NCBI RefSeq assembly: GCF_019279795.1
Contig: NC_056744.1
Span: 1,511,059,940-1,511,123,939 of the forward strand
Reading direction: 5' to 3'
DNA from: Protopterus annectens
Lineage: Eukaryota > Chordata > Ceratodontiformes > Protopteridae
Length of the DNA stretch: 64,000 nucleotides
Shown one piece after another: positions 34,306 through 46,040 of the stretch. Under the pieces are notes generated by a model. The model was not told the origin of the DNA. It made no database searches and worked only from the letters and a program-made list of their open reading frames with translations. Position numbers and translations under genes: made by a program. Positions within the stretch are counted from its first letter, which is position 1. Each line of letters begins with the position of its first letter.

Positions 34306-35199
34306 ATTAATGACTGATTTTCCCTTATTATTCATATTTTCATATTTGCATAACTAAAGGACCTACATATCATTGAGGCTATAGTGTAAAATATCTGGTG
34401 GGAGAAAGAAAAGAACATTGTCAACAGTACATCTACAGTACATTATACTAGATACACTGGCAGTTAATTGCTAGTAATTATGAAAATATGAACTATTTCC
34501 ATATGTACCTAACATTTCTAAAACTGGTGACTTACAAACTATTACATGGCATCAGATGAAACCTTGGATGTTGTTATAGAAAACTGCCATTGATATTTGC
34601 ACTTTAAGTTGTACATCTTGAGAGATATTCAGGTTTATTCATATTGTTAATTATACAAATAAACATAATTCTCAAATTTCTGTAAATATCTGTAATACAA
34701 ATTAACTTTTTGCTGTCATGTGAAAGCTTACATCCAGCTAACAAAAATCAGTTGACAAAATACATCTAGATTATACAGTTTCCAAGATATGACAATTTGT
34801 AAAACATAAAATAAAAGTATCATTTTGACTTTGTATTCATAATAAATTATAGCATTGATATAAAGACGGTGACAATACTTCTGTTATCAATGCAAAGAAG
34901 ACTTTTAACCAGTAATATCGCTGTACTATATTAATAGCTTTTATTATTCACAAAATATTTGCAAGTCTTTGTGTTACATTTTTAAGCTGATTTCCCAGAA
35001 AATCTTTGAAATGTAATAATGTGTGTATGCTACTAGAAATATGACGTTCTATGTCACATAGGTGTTAATGGATTAAAACATAAGACCCTGTATTGATGGA
35101 CTCTAGCAATAGGTCTACATGGCTATAAGAATGTACCAGGTTGCATTATAATCATTTCCCGTTAAACATGAGAGTATAACATTTTGCTCAGGATTGTAG
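34306..35199. other. AT-rich sequence with nothing recognised
   Basis: There are no ORFs of note and no repeat family that I recognise between the CR1-2 tail and the RTE 3' end. Confidence 0.5.
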
Positions 35200-36353
35200 A
35201 ATGCTGCACTTGTCCTGAATCATCATCTTCTTTCGGCTATTCCCATTAGGGGGTCGCCACAGCAGATCACCTGTTTTGATTTCTTCCTGTCCTCTGCATC
35301 TTGCTCTGCCACACCAACCACCTGCATGTCCTCTCTCACCACATCCATAAACCTTATCTTAGGCCTTCCTCTTTTCCTGTTACATGGTAGCTTCATCCTT
35401 AGCATCTTTTTCCCAATATACTTAGCATCCCTCAGCACATGTCCAAACCAACGTAATCTTTCCTCTCTGACTTTGTCTCCAAACCTTCCAACGTGGGCTG
35501 ACCCTCTAATATACTTATTCCTAACCCTGTCCACCCTTATCACACCCAGTGCAAATCTTAACATCTTTAACTCTGCCACATCCAGCCCAAACTCCTGCCT
35601 TTTTGTCAATGCCACTGTCTCCAATCCATATAACATAGCTGGTCTCACTACCCTCTTGTAGACCTTCCCTTTCACTCTTACAGGTACTCATCTGTCACAA
35701 ATCACTCCTGACACTCTTTTCCACCCACTCCATCCTACCTGTACTCTCTTCTTCACCTCTCTTCCACATTCACAATTACTCTGAACTATTGACCCCAAGT
35801 ATTTAAACTCATCCACCTTCGCCACCACTACTCCTTGCATCCTCACCATTCCTCTATCCTCCCTCTCATTCACACACATATATTCTGTCTTAGTCCTGCT
35901 GACCTTCATTCCTCTTCTCTCCAGAGCATATCTCCATCTCTCCAGGGTCTCCTCCACCTGTTCCCTACTCTCACTACAGATCACAATGTCATCTGCAAAC
36001 ATCATAGTCCACGGGGACTCCTGTCTGATCTCGTCTGTCAACCTGTCCATCACCATTGTAAATAAGAAAGGGCTCAGAGCTGATCCTTGATGTAACCCCA
36101 CCTCCACCTTAAACTCATCCTTCACTCCCACAGCAGACCGCACCACTGTCACACTACCCTCGTACATATCCTGTACTACTCTTGCATACTTCTCTGACAC
36201 TCCTGACTTCCTCATACAATACCACAACTCCTCTCTAGGCACCCTGTCATATGCTTTCTCTGACTCTATAAAAACATAATTCAACTCCTTCTGACATTCT
36301 CTGTACTTCTCCATCAACACTCTCAGAGCAAACATTGTATCTGTAGTGCTCTT
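35200..36353 (-). mobile_element. RTE-type retrotransposon, 3' part
   Basis: The 3' end is marked on plus by CATCATCTTCTTTCGGCTATTCCC and GTCGCCACAGCAGATCAC, a block familiar from RTE-type LINEs. Coding sequence runs upstream to 36353, where the element is interrupted by CR1-3. Its 5' part continues at 43669-45090. The TSTTDTMFAL-type codons are split exactly at the junction. Confidence 0.85.
35223..36335 (-). pseudogene. RTE reverse transcriptase, C-terminal part, one nonsense codon
   Basis: Minus frames 36335-35688 and 35675-35223 are in the same frame, separated by a single TGA (CICDR-stop-VP). Motifs in order: MFALRVLMEKYRE, SEKAYDRVPREELW (catalytic Asp position altered to Ser-Glu), LHQGSALSPFLF, MMFADDIVICSES (catalytic FADD), EFKYLGSIV, VVRPAMLYGLETVALTKRQE and ERLRWFGHVLR, ending with a basic RGRPKIRFMD tail. 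This is the normal RTE order. Confidence 0.85.
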
Positions 36354-36475
36354 AAGTTCATAGGTTCATAGGTTCATACTAGGCTATCTGCCCTAGGGCA
36401 TTTACAAGCCTAGCCAGAGTGTGTTTGGCTTTCGCCACCCATTTTAAATGAATTTTGCTATGCCCTTTTTTGAGG

Positions 36476-39200
36476 TTAGTATACTGTGCCTCTGTCTAAC
36501 AGTGACACAGAAGTGATACCCGGAGTAAATCTATGATCTCCCATCCACTCATCAAGATTCCTCTTGAAGATAGTCAATGAGGGACTCTGCCTAACCTGGA
36601 CTGGGATTTTATTCCAGAGTGAAGGGAGCCTCTGGGTTATGAATCTGTCCCTCCAGCATGTCCTATTTATTTCAGTGCTGAGGTTCAAGTCTCTCGAGCG
36701 TAGCTCGATGGGATTTGGATTTTCTGAGGTGCAGCATGTCCATTAATTCCGGGTTGGACATGGCTTTATACATCAGGCACAGATTGCCTCTGAGCAGGCA
36801 GTATGCCACTGAGTAGAGCTGGAGTTTCTTTAACCAGGCAGCATATGGCATCTGTTTGAGCCCTTTGATCCTCTTGGTGAGGTACTTTTGGGGTCTTTCC
36901 AGTTGCTGCAGGTGTCTGTTAAGGTACATCCCAAAAGGGGCATTGTACTCAATTATGGGCCTGATGAGGGATGAGTAAAGAGGCACGATGACCTGCCCTG
37001 ATCTAGATGTGAATCCCTTCATGATTAGGTGGGCTATATAAAATGTTTTTCTAACCACTTTGGCCACATGGTTGTCGAATGAGAGATTGCTATCAACTTG
37101 GGTCCCCAGGTCCCTAATTACTTCTTCCGTACTTAATGGATTACCATCTATGTGGTAATTTGTGGGCACTTTGTTTTTGCCAAAGGGGATGACTATACAC
37201 TTTTTGGCGTTTAGCTTGAGGCCATGGCTCTGGCACCAGTTGTCTGTTTCTATGAGGCCCTTTTGGAGGATGCTTGTGTCGGCTGGAGAGTCGATTATAG
37301 CACCCAGTTTGCAGTCATCTGCAAACTTGATCAGCCACAGTCCTTCCATGTTAGCCTGTACCTGCGAGAAATATATATTGAACAAGAGAGGTCCAAGGAC
37401 TGAGCCTTGTGGGACACCACTTGTAACTGGTTTGGAGTCTGACATGGCTCCAGCAATTCTAACCATGTGGGTTCTGTCCTTGAGTCAGTTTGGAACCCAT
37501 CTAGTCACATAGGGGGTTATATTTAAGCTGGTGAGCTTATCTATAATGCCCGAGTGGGGTATTGTATCGAAGGCATTTGTGAGGTCCAGGTAGGCTGTGT
37601 GAACCACCTTCTCCTCGTCAATGGCCATGGTGACTGTTTCAAAGAAATCAACCAGGTTTAAGAGGCAGGATCTGCCCTTAACAAAGCCGAACTGGGTAGG
37701 ATCCAGTGTCTGTAGGTCCCCAATATCTTTATTTATGAGGTCCATGATGATCCTTTCCATAGCTTTGCAGACCAAGCTAGTCAGGCTTATGGGGCAATAG
37801 TTTCTAGGATCCGTTGAGGCACCACCTTTGTGGAGAGGGACCACTGTTGCTGTACGCCACACTTTGGGTACATATCCTGTAGTAAGGCTGAGATTGAACA
37901 GTAGTTTTATGTTTGGGTTTAGTTCTTCTTGGAGTTCATGTAGAACGCAGCCTGGGACACCGTCTGGTCCCATTAATGCTGTGTTTTTTGCTTTGGAGAG
38001 GGCGGCTCTTACCTGAGCATCTGAGATGTCAGGGGGGCAGCACTCTGCTGGGATAGATATTTGCCCTTTTGGTGGGGAAGAGGGGGAGAAGTTTGCACTG
38101 AACCTGTCAGCTAGGATGTTGGCAATGTCTGTGGGTTTGGTGTATTTTTTGTCATTTTGGACTAATTCTGAGCATATCTGGGAATTCCCACCCAGGTTCC
38201 TAACATAACTAAAGAAAGCCTTGTGATTATCCTTAGTGTCCTGTGCAATTATTCTCTCAAAGCTGGCCTTAGACGATTTTATGAGTGCCCGTAGTTTTTT
38301 GCTAATACTGATCAGAGATGCCTTCCCTTTTTGGGATTTTGATCTATCATGTAGTAGCTTCCTGTTTATGGCTGAGGTCCACCAGACAGGACGCCTGCCT
38401 TTGGAGGATTGGGTCTTGGTTTTGTTTGGGATTGCATGATCCATGCATTCCTGAAGGTGTTCATAGAATGCGTTTATAAAGGATTCTGCGGTCTGGGCCA
38501 TATTTTCCACAGGCCCGGGGGCTTTGAAGGATTCCACCTCGGTTTTGAGGAGTGTGAAATTTGCTTTAGAGAAGTTTTTCACTGTGGTTTTCTGGGCAGG
38601 GGCTGGGATCGGGATGTGAATATCTAGTGAGATTAGTTTATGGTCTGATCTTACCAGTGAGGGATACACTTCTGGTCTGGAGCATAGAGTCTCCATGTTG
38701 GTGATGATCAGGTCCAGTATGTTTTTCCCTCTTGTGGGAGTGGTAACAAGTTGTTCCATAGCATTTGAGTTTATAAATTCTAGGAACATTTGGGCTAGGG
38801 GATTGGAGCTAGAGTAATGCTCCCAGTCTATGTTTGGGTAGTTGAAGTCGCCCAATATAATGGTGTTTGGAGAGACCTTCATATTTTCCAGTGTTCTCAG
38901 GAAGGCCAAGTGGGGTTTCTGGGTTTGGGAGGGTGGTCTGTAGCAGGCTATAAACTGGAAGGCAGTTTTACCCACTGTTAGTTGCACATCGATAGTCTCT
39001 GATGCTTTGTGCTGTGCCACCAACCTAGAGGTGTGGGTATCTTTGATGAATATTGATACTCCCCCTCCTTTTGTGGTTCGGTCCAAGTTTTGGGGCCGAA
39101 AAACATGGTATGAGGTATAACCTAGTAGTGCAGGGGTGCTCTTGGGAGCCTTGAACCAGGTTTCTGTTACTGCACAGATATCGATGTTCTCCATGCTAAG
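36476..39200 (-). pseudogene. CR1-3 ORF2: APE endonuclease and RT, two inactivating lesions
   Basis: Frame 39194-37485 (569 codons) carries the endonuclease (ICAVTETWFKAPKS, GGGVSIFIKDTHTS, LGDFNYPNIDW, SDHKLISLDI). It continues into RT (KNTALMGPDGVPGCVLHEL, VVPLHKGGASTDPRNYCPISL, QFGFVKGRSCLL, AYLDLTNAFDTIPH). A TGA replaces the Trp codon of the N-W-L motif at 37482-37484. The same frame continues 37466-36672 with GVPQGSVLGPLLFNIYF, LIKFADDCKLGA (catalytic FADD) and the thumb. A frameshift near 36690 leads to the last 70 codons (INRTCWRDRF, SLTIFKRNLDEWM). ORF2 starts just upstream of 39194, overlapping or next to ORF1's end. Confidence 0.85.
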
Positions 39201-39282
39201 GAGAGTTTCGAAAAGTGCATCTTGAGGTTTAGACTTCTGGCATTGAGTAGCATTACTCTTAGTTTCTTATCCCATGTGATAC

Positions 39283-40255
39283 CTATGGAGGTGGGTTTGT
39301 CTTTTGAGCCTTGCCTAAAAAAGGCACTATGGGGGTGGCAAGAGCCTTTGCCAATATCCGAAAGCCCAGGGGTGACAGGTGCAAGCCGTCCCTAGTGAAG
39401 CATCGTGGCTTGTCGAGCATGTCATCCCAGGCTGACAGGCATTGGATCCCCTTTGAATGACACCAATACTTAAGCCAATTGTTGAAATTGATCATCTTGT
39501 CTTCATATTGTGGCATCATTCTTGGTGAGGTTAAGATGCTACTCAAGGTCAGAGTCATACCGGCCTGGGCTACATGCTCAGAGAGCTCCTCTATGTCTCT
39601 TTTCATGTAGTCCAGGGAGGTAAGTCTCAGGTCATTCACACCAGCATGGACAATGACTGAGTCATATTTGTACTTGCCTTGGAGTGACCTGAGTGCTTGT
39701 GTTATGTGGCGGATCCTAGCACCCGACAGGCAGCTCACTGTGACCTTCTCCTTGTTCAGCCTGGTGAGCGGGACGTCAGTGTGCCTGACGATAGAGTCAC
39801 CTATTACAAGTGTATCAGATGTGTTGTTTAGCCTTAAGGGCTGTAACTGTTCGGCACACTGGCTTTGTGAGCTATGTGTTGCACGTGTTTTATTTTGGGG
39901 TAGTGGTTGCTTGGGTGTCTGCTTTGGAGGTCTCTGTTGCTTAGGCAGATTTTTATTTAGAGCCTCCGAGTATGTTTTTGTGTGTTTATGTGTTTGGTTT
40001 GCTGTCGTGGTAGGTCTATGTGAGACTGGAATTGTAGTGAGTGTGGTTTCCTTCTCCTCCTGACTGGTTATGCCAGTACTGAGTTGAGAGCTTAGCCTCC
40101 AGTTTGGCTATATGGTTGCATCTCTCACATGTGTTGGAATTTGTTGGGAGGAGGAGAGGGTTGTCTGTGTACATGAGGCAGTTGTAACATTGCCTCAAGA
40201 TTCCCAGATTCACCAGCTGGACCGGAGAGGAGATTGACAACTGACCTTTGGACAT
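39283..40255 (-). pseudogene. CR1-3 ORF1: zinc-finger, coil and SGNH esterase; one frameshift
   Basis: An ATG at 40255 starts MSKGQLSISSPVQ. Residues about 20-45 hold C-x2-C and C-x2-C pairs (QCYNC, CERC) followed by a helical AKLEAKLS segment, the usual CR1 ORF1 N-terminus. A frameshift lies near 40080. The frame then stays open through a Thr/Lys/Pro linker to the esterase: LVIGDSIVRHTDVPLT (block I, GDS intact), HAGVNDLRLTSLDY (block III, G-x-N-D) and FTRDGLHLSPLGF (DxxH), so the catalytic triad residues are all present. The domain is thought to act on lipid or ester bonds, but its role in retrotransposition is unclear. Confidence 0.8.
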
Positions 40256-40559
40256 GCTAGAATAGTATTGGGAATTCCTTTATAATTGAAAAAAGGGCCA
40301 ATGGGGAACAAGGTACTCAAGGGGAGTTTGTGAGGGTGTAGTGCTTTTAATTTTTTAGTGCTGACTTACATGATTGCTTTAGTGAGCAAGTGCCAGGCTT
40401 TAGAGTAGGAATAGGGTGTTTATTATGAGAACTAGATCAGTTCTAAGGAAAAAAGTGAAGAGCAGACTTTGTGGAGCCGAGAATGGTTTAAACCCAATTA
40501 AGCGGCGCTGCCCAATGCTGCGCTGTGCGCAATATTGTGCAAAGCCGCCCTAAAGCGGG

Positions 40560-40566
40560 TTTTATA
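40560..40566 (-). promoter_or_regulatory. TATA box, monomer 1
   Basis: Complement of TTTTATA, within CCTGTATAAAACC. CCAAT elements lie upstream at 40592-40596 and 40607-40611. This is the unit closest to ORF1; transcription would run toward lower coordinates, with a start expected near 40535. Confidence 0.55.
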
Positions 40567-41157
40567 CAGGGGGGACTTGAAAGAGCTAGAAATTGGCCCA
40601 AAACGGCCAATAGACTACCAGATTCTTGTGCTGGGAACACTCTTCCAGGGATAGATAGGCTACTCTAAGTTCCCCACTGCCACTGGTGAACAAAGAAGCC
40701 TCCCTTTATCCAAGAAAGGAAATGGGCAACACAGGAACTTTCCAAAAGTCCAGAATACAGCAACGCCTGTATTTGGACTACTCTAGGTCAGGAAAGACGG
40801 GAAACAAGGATAATTTTTTTTTTCTTTTTGCAAGAAACAGTAGGAAAATGCAATAAGTATGTAACACAGGCTAGCGCACTTGAGTGTGTAGCCTCAACAG
40901 GTAAATGCAACAAACAGGACAAACTTTAAAAGTGTAAGTGCAAAAACAACTTTAAACAGTTTAAAACAGTTCAAGAAGCAGAAATACTTGCAGTTTAGGT
41001 AGATCAGACAGTCGCCCAGGTAGTAGCAGCAAAAAAAAAAAACACTTTTATCAGGTTAGCAGTCGCTCTTTTAGCCTCTCTGCTGCTAGCACCACTCTGC
41101 ACGACCACGAGGAGCTTGGCTGAGTAGTAACAAGCGCAAAAAACGCGCAAAAGTGGG

Positions 41158-41164
41158 TTTTATA
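41158..41164 (-). promoter_or_regulatory. TATA box, monomer 2
   Basis: Same TATAAAA context and same upstream CCAAT pair as monomer 1, 598 bp away. Confidence 0.55.
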
Positions 41165-41750
41165 CAGGGGGACTTGAAAGAGCTAGAAATCGGCCCAAAA
41201 CGGCCAATAGATTACCAGATTCTTGCACTGGGAACACACCTCCAGGGATAGATAGGCTGCTCTAAGCTCCCCACTGCCACTGGTGAACAAAGAAGCCTCC
41301 CTTTATCCAAGAAAGGAAATGGGCAACACAGGAACTTTCCAAAAGTCCAGAATACAGCAAAGCCTGTATTTGGACTACTCTAGGTCAGGAAAGACAGGAA
41401 ACAAGGATATATTTTTTTTCTTTTTTGCAACAAACAGCAGGAAAATGCAATAAATATGTAACACAGGCTAGCGTACTTGAGTGCGTAGTCTCAACAGGTA
41501 AATGCAACAAACAGGGCAAACTTTAAAAGTGCAGGTGCAAAAACAGCTTTAAACAGTTTAAAACAGTTCAAGAATGCAGAAATACTTGCAGTTTAGCTAG
41601 ATCGGACAGTCGCCCAGGTAGTAGCAGGAAAAAAACACTTTTATCAGCTTAGCAGTCATTCTTTCAGCCTCTCTGCTGCTAGCACCACTCTGCAGGACCA
41701 CAAGGAACTTGGCTGAGTAGTAACAAGTGAAAAAACCACGCCAAAGTGGG

Positions 41751-41757
41751 TTTTATA
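41751..41757 (-). promoter_or_regulatory. TATA box, monomer 3
   Basis: Same TATAAAA context and upstream CCAAT pair, 593 bp from monomer 2. Confidence 0.55.
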
Positions 41758-42344
41758 CAGGGGGACTTTAAAGAGCTAGAAATTGGCCCAAAACGGCCAA
41801 TAGACTACCAGATTCTTGTGCTGGGAACACTCCTCCAGGGATAGATAGGCTGCTCTAAGCTCCCCACTGCCACTGGTGAACAAAGAAGCCTCCCTTTATC
41901 CAAGAAAGGAAATGGGCAACACAGGAACTTTCCAAAAGTCCAGAATACAGCAAAGCCTGTATTTGGACTACTCTAGGTCAGGAAAGACAGGAAACAAGGA
42001 TAATTTTTTTTTTTCTTTTTTGCAACAAACAGCAGGAAAATGCAATAAATATGTAACACATGCTAGCGCACTTGAGTGTGTAGTCTCAACAGGTAAATGC
42101 AACAAACAGGACAAACTTTAAAAGTGCAGGTGCAAAAACAACTTTAAACAGTTTAAAACAGTTCAAGAAGCAGAAATACTTGCAGTTTAGCTAGATCGGA
42201 CAGTCGCCCAGGTAGTAACAGCAAAAAAACACTTTTATCAGGTTAGTAGTCGCTCTTTTAGCCTCTCTGCTGCTAGCACCACTCTGCAGGACCACTAGGA
42301 GCTTGGCTGAGTAGTAACAAGTGCAAAAACTGCGCCAAAGCGGG

Positions 42345-42351
42345 TTTTATA
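42345..42351 (-). promoter_or_regulatory. TATA box, monomer 4
   Basis: Same TATAAAA context, 594 bp from monomer 3. The upstream partner has CCAAAATGGCCAAT instead of the fully symmetric form. Confidence 0.5.
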
Positions 42352-43668
42352 CAGATGGACTTAAAAGAGCTAGAAACTGGCCCAAAATGGCCAATAGACT
42401 ACCAGATTCTTGTGCTGGGAACACTCCTCCAGGGATAGATAGGCTGCTCTAAGCTCCCCACTGCCACTGGTGAACAAAGAAGCCTCCCTTTATCCAAGAA
42501 AGGAAATGGGCAACACAGGAACTTTCCAAAAGTCCAGAATACAGCAAAGCCTGTATTTGGACTACTCTAGGTCAGGAAAGGCGGGAAACAAGGATAATTG
42601 TTTTTGTTTTTCTTTCTTTTTTTGCAACAAACAGCAGAAAAATGCAATAAATATGTAACACATGCTAGCGCACTTGAGTGTGTAGCTTCAACAGGTAAAT
42701 GCAACAAACAGGGCAAACTTTAAATTTCAAACGCAAAAGCGCGCTAAAGCTGGCTTTAAAGCAGGGGGTTAGAAGAGATAGGAAATGGCCCAAAACAGCC
42801 AATAAGCTACAGGTCACTGGGCTGGAACCACTCCTCAAGAGACAGATAGGCTGCTCAGAGCTCCCCACTCTCACTGGTGAACAAAGTAGCTTCCCCCTAT
42901 CCAAATAAGGATATGGGCAACACAGGAACTATGACACAGCCCAGAGATCAGCAATACCTGAAGACTGGACTATTCTAGTTCAGTAAAGGCGGGAAACAAG
43001 GATTTTTTTTTACAGAGCAGCAGAAATTAGGTACAGAAACACAGTAAATACTTTAATTCGGCTAGCACACTTGAGTGTGTAGCCTACCAGTTAAACTAAG
43101 CAAAAACAAACTTTAAAAGTGCAAACAAACTCAGAAATACAGGCAGGAATGCAATAAAACAACTTTGCAGAGCTTATTTAGTTAAAGAAACAGAGAAGTC
43201 TATATATACAGAAAAGCAGCTAAAACACACAAACACTTCAGATGCAGTGCAACCTAGAGCACTTGAGTTGTAGCAATATTAAGGCAATTACAGTTATAAT
43301 AAATTCTCTGAAATATACTCTATATATATATATTTTTTTTCTTTTTTCCCTTTTTTTTTGAAAGGGAAAAAGGAGAAACAGAAGGCCTTATCAAATGTTC
43401 TCTCTGTATTAGGTAGAATGACACTAGACTGGGAGGAGTGTCACAGATCAGATTAACAGTAGGGGCGGGCAACTGCAAAGCCACCACAGTAAGCACTACA
43501 GAAAACAAATGAAAGTTTTTAAACAGATAAAAATTTGTAAAGATACAGATGCTTTTAACTGCAGACAAATCAGTTACTTGTGCAGATTTGTTAATAGCAA
43601 TTAAATACACTTGAAGACTAAAAAGCAAACAATAAAAGTGCTATATATTAATTGTTAGAAACAATAAT

Positions 43669-45090
43669 CTTTCCCGGCATGAAACCATACTGCTGATCAT
43701 TAATCATCACGTCCCTTCTTAACCTAGCTTCCACTACTCTTTCCCATAACTTCATGCTGTGACTGATCAATTTAATCCCTCTGTAGTTACTACAGCTCTG
43801 CACATCACCCTTATTCTTAAAAATCAGTACCAAAACACTTTTTCTCTATTCCTCAGGCATCCTTTCACTTTCCAAGATTTCATTAAACAATCTGGTTAAA
43901 AACTCCACTGTCATTTCACCTAAACACCTCCATGCTTCCACAGGTATGTCATCTGGGCCAACAACATTTTCATTCTTCATCCTCTTCATAGCTATCCTTA
44001 CTTCCTCCTTGCTAATCCATTGTACTTCATGATTCACTATCTCTACATCATCCAACCTTCTCTCCCTCTCATTCTCTTCATTCATCAACCCCTCAAAGTA
44101 CTCTTTCCATCTCCTCAACACACCCTCCTCTCTTGTGAGTATGTTTCCCTCATTATTCTTTATCACCTTTACCTGCTGCACATCTTTCCTAGCTCGGTCC
44201 CTCTGTCTAGCCAATCGGTACAGGTCCTTTTCTCCCTCCTTAGTGTCCAGCCTTTCATACAACTCTTCATATGCCTTATCCTTAGCCTTCACCACCTCTC
44301 TCTTTGCCATGCACCTCATCTCCTTATACACCTGTCTACTTTCTTTATCTCTCTGACAATCCCACGTTTTCTTTGCCAACCTCTTTCTCTGTATACTCTC
44401 CTGTACTTCCTCATTCCACCACCATGTCTCCTTGTCGTCCTTCTTTTGTCCAGATGTCATACCAAGCACCTTTCTAGCCATCTCCCTTACTAGCTCTGCT
44501 GTAGTTACCCAGCTATTTGGTAACTCTTAACTGCCACACAGTGCCTGTCTTAACTCATCCCTGAACTCCACCTCACAATTCCCCTTTTTCAATTTCCACC
44601 ATTTGAACCTTGGTGCTGCCCGCCCACTCCTCCTCCTCTTCTTGATCACCAACGCCATCCTACAAACCACCATCCTATGCTGCCTAACTACACTTTCCCC
44701 GGTCACCACTTTACAGTCTCCAATCTCCTTCAAACTGGCCCTCCTACATAAGATATAATTCACCTGTGTGCATCTTCCTCCACTCTTGTATGTCAACCTA
44801 TGCTCCTTCCTCTTGTTAAAATACATATTCACCATAGCCATGTCCATCCTTTTCGCAAAATATCATCTGACCTTCTGCATTCCTTTAACACCATACCTAC
44901 CCATCACTTCCTCATCCCCTCTGTTCCCTTCACCAACATGCCCACTGAAACCTGCTCCAATCACCACTCTCTCACCCTTGGGTACAGTCATCACCACTTC
45001 ATCCAATTCATTCCAAAATTTTTCTTTCTCATCCATTGCACACCCAACTTGTAGAGCATATACATAAACAACAGTCATCATTACTTGTCC
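43669..45090 (-). pseudogene. RTE ORF, endonuclease and RT N-terminus, 5'-truncated, several stops
   Basis: Minus strand from 45081: VVYVYALQVGC, FWNELDEVVMTVPKGERVVIGAGFSGHVGEG (endonuclease; the catalytic N of DFNG changed to GFSG). Then YKSGGRCTQVNYILCRR, GESVVRQHRMVVC (SDH-like end), VGPDDIPVEAWRCLGE, and LIFKNKGDVQSCSNYRGIKLISHSMKLWERVVEARLRR, ending QYGFMPGK at the CR1-3 insertion. Four pieces share one frame, separated by nonsense codons (for example near 44524 and 43843). Truncated within the endonuclease at about 45090. Confidence 0.85.
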
Positions 45091-46040
45091 TGAATACTTC
45101 CTTATTATGTTGTTATTACATCATAATAAAAAAATCTCATATATTTCCCTAAAGAACAATGTTTATGACTGCAGATTTGTGATGACCAAAACTCCATGTA
45201 CTGAGGGGACAGTTGCAAAATCAAATTCAGCAATGAACTCCATTGAAAAATACAAGGGTTGAATGTTAAACTTAGATACATTTTGCACCCGAGTATTTTG
45301 TTATAAGTCTATGAAGCTTTTTCTAACAATTTTGAAATATGGACTAACATACACCCTTTTATTCATAAGTCGCAAAGAAAGAATTTCAAGGTATTTTATT
45401 TTCAGTCTGACATTATGTGTTGCAATCAGTTTCCATTTCCATTAAGCACAGGTATATGACTTATGATCCAGAATGTATCCATTGTCCAAAACATATCTTA
45501 TGAAGCTGTTACATCAAAATTAAAGATCACATATATTTCTCAGTATACAAGGCAAATTTTCTCTTACTGCGAATGTGATGTAGTCTAAACTGCATGAGAT
45601 GGATGCAGAAACCTACTGACTTCACAAACAAAACAAAGATCTCTCTTTCAGCATACCTATTATGTCTGAATTTACTGAAATTATTCATCTTAAATATATG
45701 TGTTTTCAAACTAGAAATAGATAATTTGACAGATTGGTAATTATATAACTAAATACACAATTACCTACCTATGCTAATTCAGCATAATTAGAGCTGGAAC
45801 CCAGAGTGACATAAACACCTCTCACGCCTCCATTAATATTAATGCCATAAACATGGCTGTGTTCATTTAATTTGCCAAATTTAGAAGTATCTTTAAAAAT
45901 CTGTATTTTTCTAAAGGCTGCAAATCAAACATTTTTTTGCACAAAAAAAGTGTTCACATGTATGTAGAGGCATACAAACACTTTTTTGTGTGAAAAGAAA
46001 AGTATGTTTCATGCCTTTAGACATACCCCAGGATTCACGA
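45091..46040. other. AT-rich sequence with nothing recognised
   Basis: No convincing ORF, RNA gene or repeat family is seen between the RTE 5' truncation point and the palindrome at 46041. Confidence 0.5.

Larger units (their letters stand above)
40480..43100 (-). repeat. Tandem array of about 594-bp units (about 4.4 copies)
   Basis: The units are highly similar (for example the block CAAGAAAGGAAATGGGCAAC recurs in every full copy). They differ mainly by small indels in A/T runs, and the last copy is shortened to about 407 bp. Several short minus and plus ORFs repeat from unit to unit and are not genes. Confidence 0.9.
36354..43668 (-). mobile_element. CR1-type retrotransposon copy 3, near full length (7.3 kb), inserted in RTE
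   Basis: The 3' end at 36354 has (TATGAACC)n (plus TTCATAGGTTCATAGG). The 5' end lies at 43668. A CTT at 36351-36353 and at 43669-43671 is a possible 3-bp target duplication, as the intact RTE would read GCTCTTTCCCGG. The order on the minus strand is 5' leader (43668 to about 43100), promoter-like monomers (about 43100-40270), ORF1 (40255-39283), ORF2 (39200-36476) and 3' UTR. It has only one frameshift in ORF1 and one nonsense codon plus one frameshift in ORF2, so it is the youngest-looking LINE here. Confidence 0.85.
40270..43668 (-). promoter_or_regulatory. CR1-3 5' UTR with tandem promoter-like monomers
   Basis: Four tandem units of 593-597 bp, plus a shortened fifth, are seen by anchors TCCCCACTG at 40671, 41268, 41861, 42455 and 42862. 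Each full unit has, on the minus strand, an inverted CCAAT pair (ATTGG-x10-CCAAT) 25-45 bp upstream of a CCTGTATAAAACC TATA box. Upstream of the array a leader (43100-43668) matches the CR1-1 leader at 11083-11340. The layout recalls the monomer promoters of mouse L1, with RNA polymerase II core signals in every unit. Confidence 0.75.

Noticed and set aside
35326-35661. 111-codon plus ORF
   Set aside because: Antisense shadow of the RTE reverse transcriptase.
40480-43100. CRISPR-like array
   Set aside because: Units are about 594 bp direct repeats without short repeat-spacer structure, inside a eukaryotic LINE 5' UTR.
44020-44493. 157-codon plus ORF with many Leu/Ser/Pro
   Set aside because: Antisense shadow of the RTE coding strand, where real motifs are found.
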